Below are positions 61,386 to 64,000 of a stretch of DNA of 64,000 nt, in pieces. The first letter of the stretch is position 1; each line of letters starts with the position of its first letter. Source of the DNA: Rhopalosiphum padi (Eukaryota; Arthropoda; Insecta; Hemiptera; Aphididae). Under the pieces are notes generated by a model. That model saw nothing but the letters and a program-made list of their open reading frames with translations. It did not search any database and was not told the origin of the DNA. The position numbers and the translations under genes are program-made. The DNA lies in NCBI RefSeq assembly GCF_020882245.1, contig NW_026869996.1, positions 9,288,969-9,352,968 of the forward strand, written 5' to 3'.

Positions 61386-63998
61386 TTTCAAATTTTGGGT
61401 TTTCAAAAATCGTTCGACCTAAGTACGACGTTTAAAAATCCTTAATAACAGTTTTTCGAAAAATCAAAAGCATACAACTTATGAAGCTGGTTATGGGGAT
61501 CAATTTTATGTCTGACGACTGTCGTCCTATCTCTCTCAATTTTCCCGTAAAACACTTCGTAAACGAGAATTTTCATTTTTCGAAATTTTCAATTTTCATT
61601 CGCGTTTCCTAGGTCACCTGGTGGTCCAACGACAAATTTATCACAGAAGTTAAAATGTTCTACATGTAATTCTAAATCAGAATCAGTTTTTGTTTTTTCC
61701 AAAAATTGTTTATTTCAAATTTTGGGTTTTCAAAAATCGTTCGACCTAAGTACGACGTTTAAAAATCCTTAATAACGGTTTTTCGAAAAATCAAGAGCAT
61801 ACAACTTATGAAGCTGGTTATGGGGATCAATTTTATGTCTCACGACTGTCGTCCTATCTCTCTCGGTTTTCCCGTAAAACATTTCGTAAACGAGAATTTT
61901 CATTTTTCGAAATTTTCAATTTTCATTCGCGTTTCCTAGGTCACCTAGTGGTCCAACGACAATTTATCACAGAAGTTAAAATGTTCTACATGTAATTCCA
62001 AACCAGAAACAGTTTTTCATTTTTCCAAAAACTCGTTATTTCAAATTTTGGGTTTTCAAAAATCGTTCGACCTAAGTACGACGTTTAAAAATCCTTAATA
62101 ACAGTTTTTCGAAAAATCAAAAGCATACAACTTATGAAGCTGGTTATGGGGATCAATTTTATGTCTGACGACTGTCGTCCTATCTCTCTCGATTTTCCCG
62201 TAAAACACTTCGTAAACGAGAATTTTCATTTTTCGAAATTTTCAATTTTCATTCGCGTTTCCTAGGTCACCTGGTGGTCCAACGACAAATTTATCACAGA
62301 AGTTAAAATGTTCTACATGTAATTTTAAATCAGAATCAGTTTTTGTTTTTTCCAAAAATTGTTTATTTCAAATTTTGGGTTTTCAAAAATCGTTCGACCT
62401 AAGTACGACGTTTAAAAATCCTTAATAACGGTTTTTCGAAAAATCAAAAGCATACAACTTATGAAGCTGGTTATGGGGATCAATTTTATGTCTCACGACT
62501 GTCGTCCTATCTCTCTCGGTTTTCCCGTAAAACATTTCGTAAACGAGAATTTTCATTTTTCGAAAATTTCAATTTTCATTCGCGTTTCCTAGGTCACCTG
62601 GTGGTCCAACGACAATTTATCACAGAAGTTAAAATGTTCTAAATGTAATTCTAAATCAGAATCAGTTTTTCATTTTTCCTAAAACTCGTTATTTCAAATT
62701 TTGGGTTTTCAAAAATCGTTCGACCTAAGTACGACGTTTAAAAATCCTTAATAACGGTTTTTCAAAAAATCATAAGCATACAACTTATGAAGCTGGTTAT
62801 GGGGATCAATTTTATGACTAACGACTTTCGTCCTATCTCTCTCGGTTTTCCCGTAAAACACTTCGTAAACGAGAATTTTCATTTTTCGAAATTTTCAATT
62901 TTCATTCGCGTTTCCTAGGTCACCTGGTGGTCCAACGACAAATTTATCACAGAAGTTAAAATGTTCTACATGTAATTCTAAATCAGAATCAGTTTTTGTT
63001 TTTTCCAAAAATTGTTTATTTCAAATTTTGGGTTTTCAAAAATCGTTCGACCTAAGTACGACGTTTAAAAATCCTTAATAACGGTTTTTCGAAAAATCAA
63101 AAGCATACAACTTATGAAGCTGGTTATGGGGATCAATTTTATGTCTCACGACTGTCGTCCTATCTCTCTCGGTTTTCCCGTAAAACATTTCGTAAACGAG
63201 AATTTTCATTTTTCGAAATTTTCAATTTTCATTCGCGTTTCCTAGGTCACCTGGTGGTCCAACGACAATTTATCACAGAAGTTAAAATGTTCTACATGTA
63301 ATTCCAAACCAGAAACAGTTTTTCATTTTTCCAAAAACTCGTTATTTCAAATTTTGGGTTTTCAAAAATCGTTCGACCTAAGTACGACGTTTAAAAATCC
63401 TTAATAACAGTTTTTTGAAAAATCAAAAGCATACAACTTATGAAGCTGGTTATGGGGATCAATTTTATGTCTGACGACTGTCGTCCTATCTCTCTCGATT
63501 TTCCCGTAAAACACTTCGTAAACGAGAATTTTCATTTTTCGAAATTTTCAATTTTCATTCGCGTTTCCTAGGTCACCTGGTGGTCCAACGACAAATTTAT
63601 CACAGAAGTTAAAATGTTCTACATGTAATTCCAAACCAGAAACAGTTTTTCATTTTTCCAAAAACTCGTTATTTCAAATTTTGGGTTTTCAAAAATCGTT
63701 CGACCTAAGTACGACGTTTAAAAATCCTTAATAACGGTTTTTCGAAAAATCAAAAGCATACAACTTATGAAGCTGGTTATGGGGATCAATTTTATGTCTG
63801 ACGACTGTCGTCCTATCTCTCTCGATTTTCCCGTAAAACACTTCGTAAACGAGAATTTTCATTTTTCGAAATTTTCAATTTTCATTCGCGTTTCCTAGGT
63901 CACCTGGTGGTCCAACGACAAATTTATCACAGAAGTTAAAATGTTCTACATGTAATTTTAAATCAGAATCAGTTTTTGTTTTTTCCAAAAATTGTTTA
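61386..63998 (+). repeat. 10-mer HOR copy 2, first eight monomers
   Basis: Starts are 61386, 61713, 62039, 62366, 62692, 63019, 63345 and 63672. All private markers of copy 1 recur in the same order at a constant 3266-bp offset, and I saw no difference by eye. The window ends within the HOR, so the copy may be complete beyond it. Confidence 0.88.
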
Positions 63999-64000
63999 TT

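Larger units (their letters stand above)
29386..63998 (+). repeat. Array zone II (monomers 91-196)
   Basis: Most monomers here are R (TCTCACG, CATTTCG, ACAATTT, CCAAACC, 326 bp) or H (TCTGACG, CTCGATTTTCCCG, CACTTCG, ACAAATTT, 327 bp), often alternating as a 653-bp dimer. Type A recurs at intervals, usually after a monomer with the CTAAATGTAATT and CCTAAAACTCG tail, which occurs only in this zone. Recent HORs lie at 45061-47018, 47672-53547 and 58120-63998. No zone I-only type (P, C, D, E, G, X) is found. Confidence 0.85.
1..64000 (+). repeat. Satellite DNA array, ~326.5-bp monomer, 196 full copies
   Basis: The sequence is a single head-to-tail tandem array. Taking TTTCAAATTTTGGG (or TTTCATATTTTGGG) as the monomer start, anchors occur every 326 or 327 bases from 11 through 63672, and the next is due at 63999. 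Two monomers, at 45061 and 46040, are 325 bp. Bases 1-10 are the tail of a preceding monomer, so the array continues beyond both edges. No monomer is inverted and nothing interrupts the array. Two monomer types differ at roughly 13 sites (counted for types B and C, about 4%); monomers of one type differ at zero to a few sites. I see no family I recognise. Location in heterochromatin is inferred from the array structure, not shown. Confidence 0.98.

Noticed and set aside
1..64000. Assignment to the beet pBV satellite, which I recall as having 327-328-bp monomers.
   Set aside because: Length is the only agreement. That family is defined by BamHI, and I see no GGATCC here, only GGGGATCAA. I do not know its sequence well enough to compare, so no species is named.
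1..64000. A CRISPR array or bacterial repeat region.
   Set aside because: The repeated unit is 326-327 bp throughout, with no short repeats separated by unique spacers and no cas genes.
1..64000. Tandem LTRs or another mobile element as the source of the repeat.
   Set aside because: There are no open frames, primer-binding site, polypurine tract, target-site duplications or terminal inverted repeats, and the repeats are directly contiguous.

Overview
The whole 64,000-base window is one uninterrupted tandem satellite array. From base 11 to base 63998 I count 196 consecutive head-to-tail monomers, anchored at TTTCAAATTTTGGG or its TTTCATATTTTGGG variant. All lie on the same strand. Each is 326 or 327 bp, except two of 325 bp, and the mean of about 326.5 bp agrees with the total length. 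I see no gene, tRNA, rRNA, transposon, telomere repeat, inversion or unique sequence. The monomer is AT-rich: about 32% GC by hand count of the copy at 337-663. An array of this kind points to heterochromatin (centromeric, pericentromeric or subtelomeric) of a eukaryotic nuclear genome. I do not recognise the satellite family, so I do not name an organism.

Monomers fall into a limited set of linked variant types, named here A, P, B, B', C, D, E, F, N, G, H, X, R and H*. Typing each one shows nested higher-order repeats (HORs) and two zones. Zone I (11-29385) uses A, P, B, C, D, E, F, N, G, H and X. Its main HOR is an 11-mer (N A P B B C D E G H B'), complete at 12738-16327, with neighbouring copies of 13, 9 and 13 monomers. 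An eight-monomer HOR at 22205-27099 follows. Zone II (29386-63998) lacks P, C, D, E, G, X and the TCTTACG allele. It is built mostly from alternating R (326 bp) and H (327 bp) monomers, plus A and H* forms. It carries its own recent HORs: a 979-bp trimer (45061-47018), a 2285-bp 7-mer present 2.6 times (47672-53547) and a 3266-bp 10-mer present 1.8 times (58120-63998).

The zones meet in a chimeric monomer at 29386-29711. Other chimeric monomers and unequal copy lengths are footprints of unequal crossing-over and gene conversion. Within a monomer there are several short perfect palindromes, a nearly invariant block around CCTAGGTCACCTGGTGGTCC, a trace of an old internal duplication at an offset of about 190 bp, and about twice the CpG expected from base composition. 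The only longer reading frame (27404-27694) is judged accidental. All identities and counts were made by eye.
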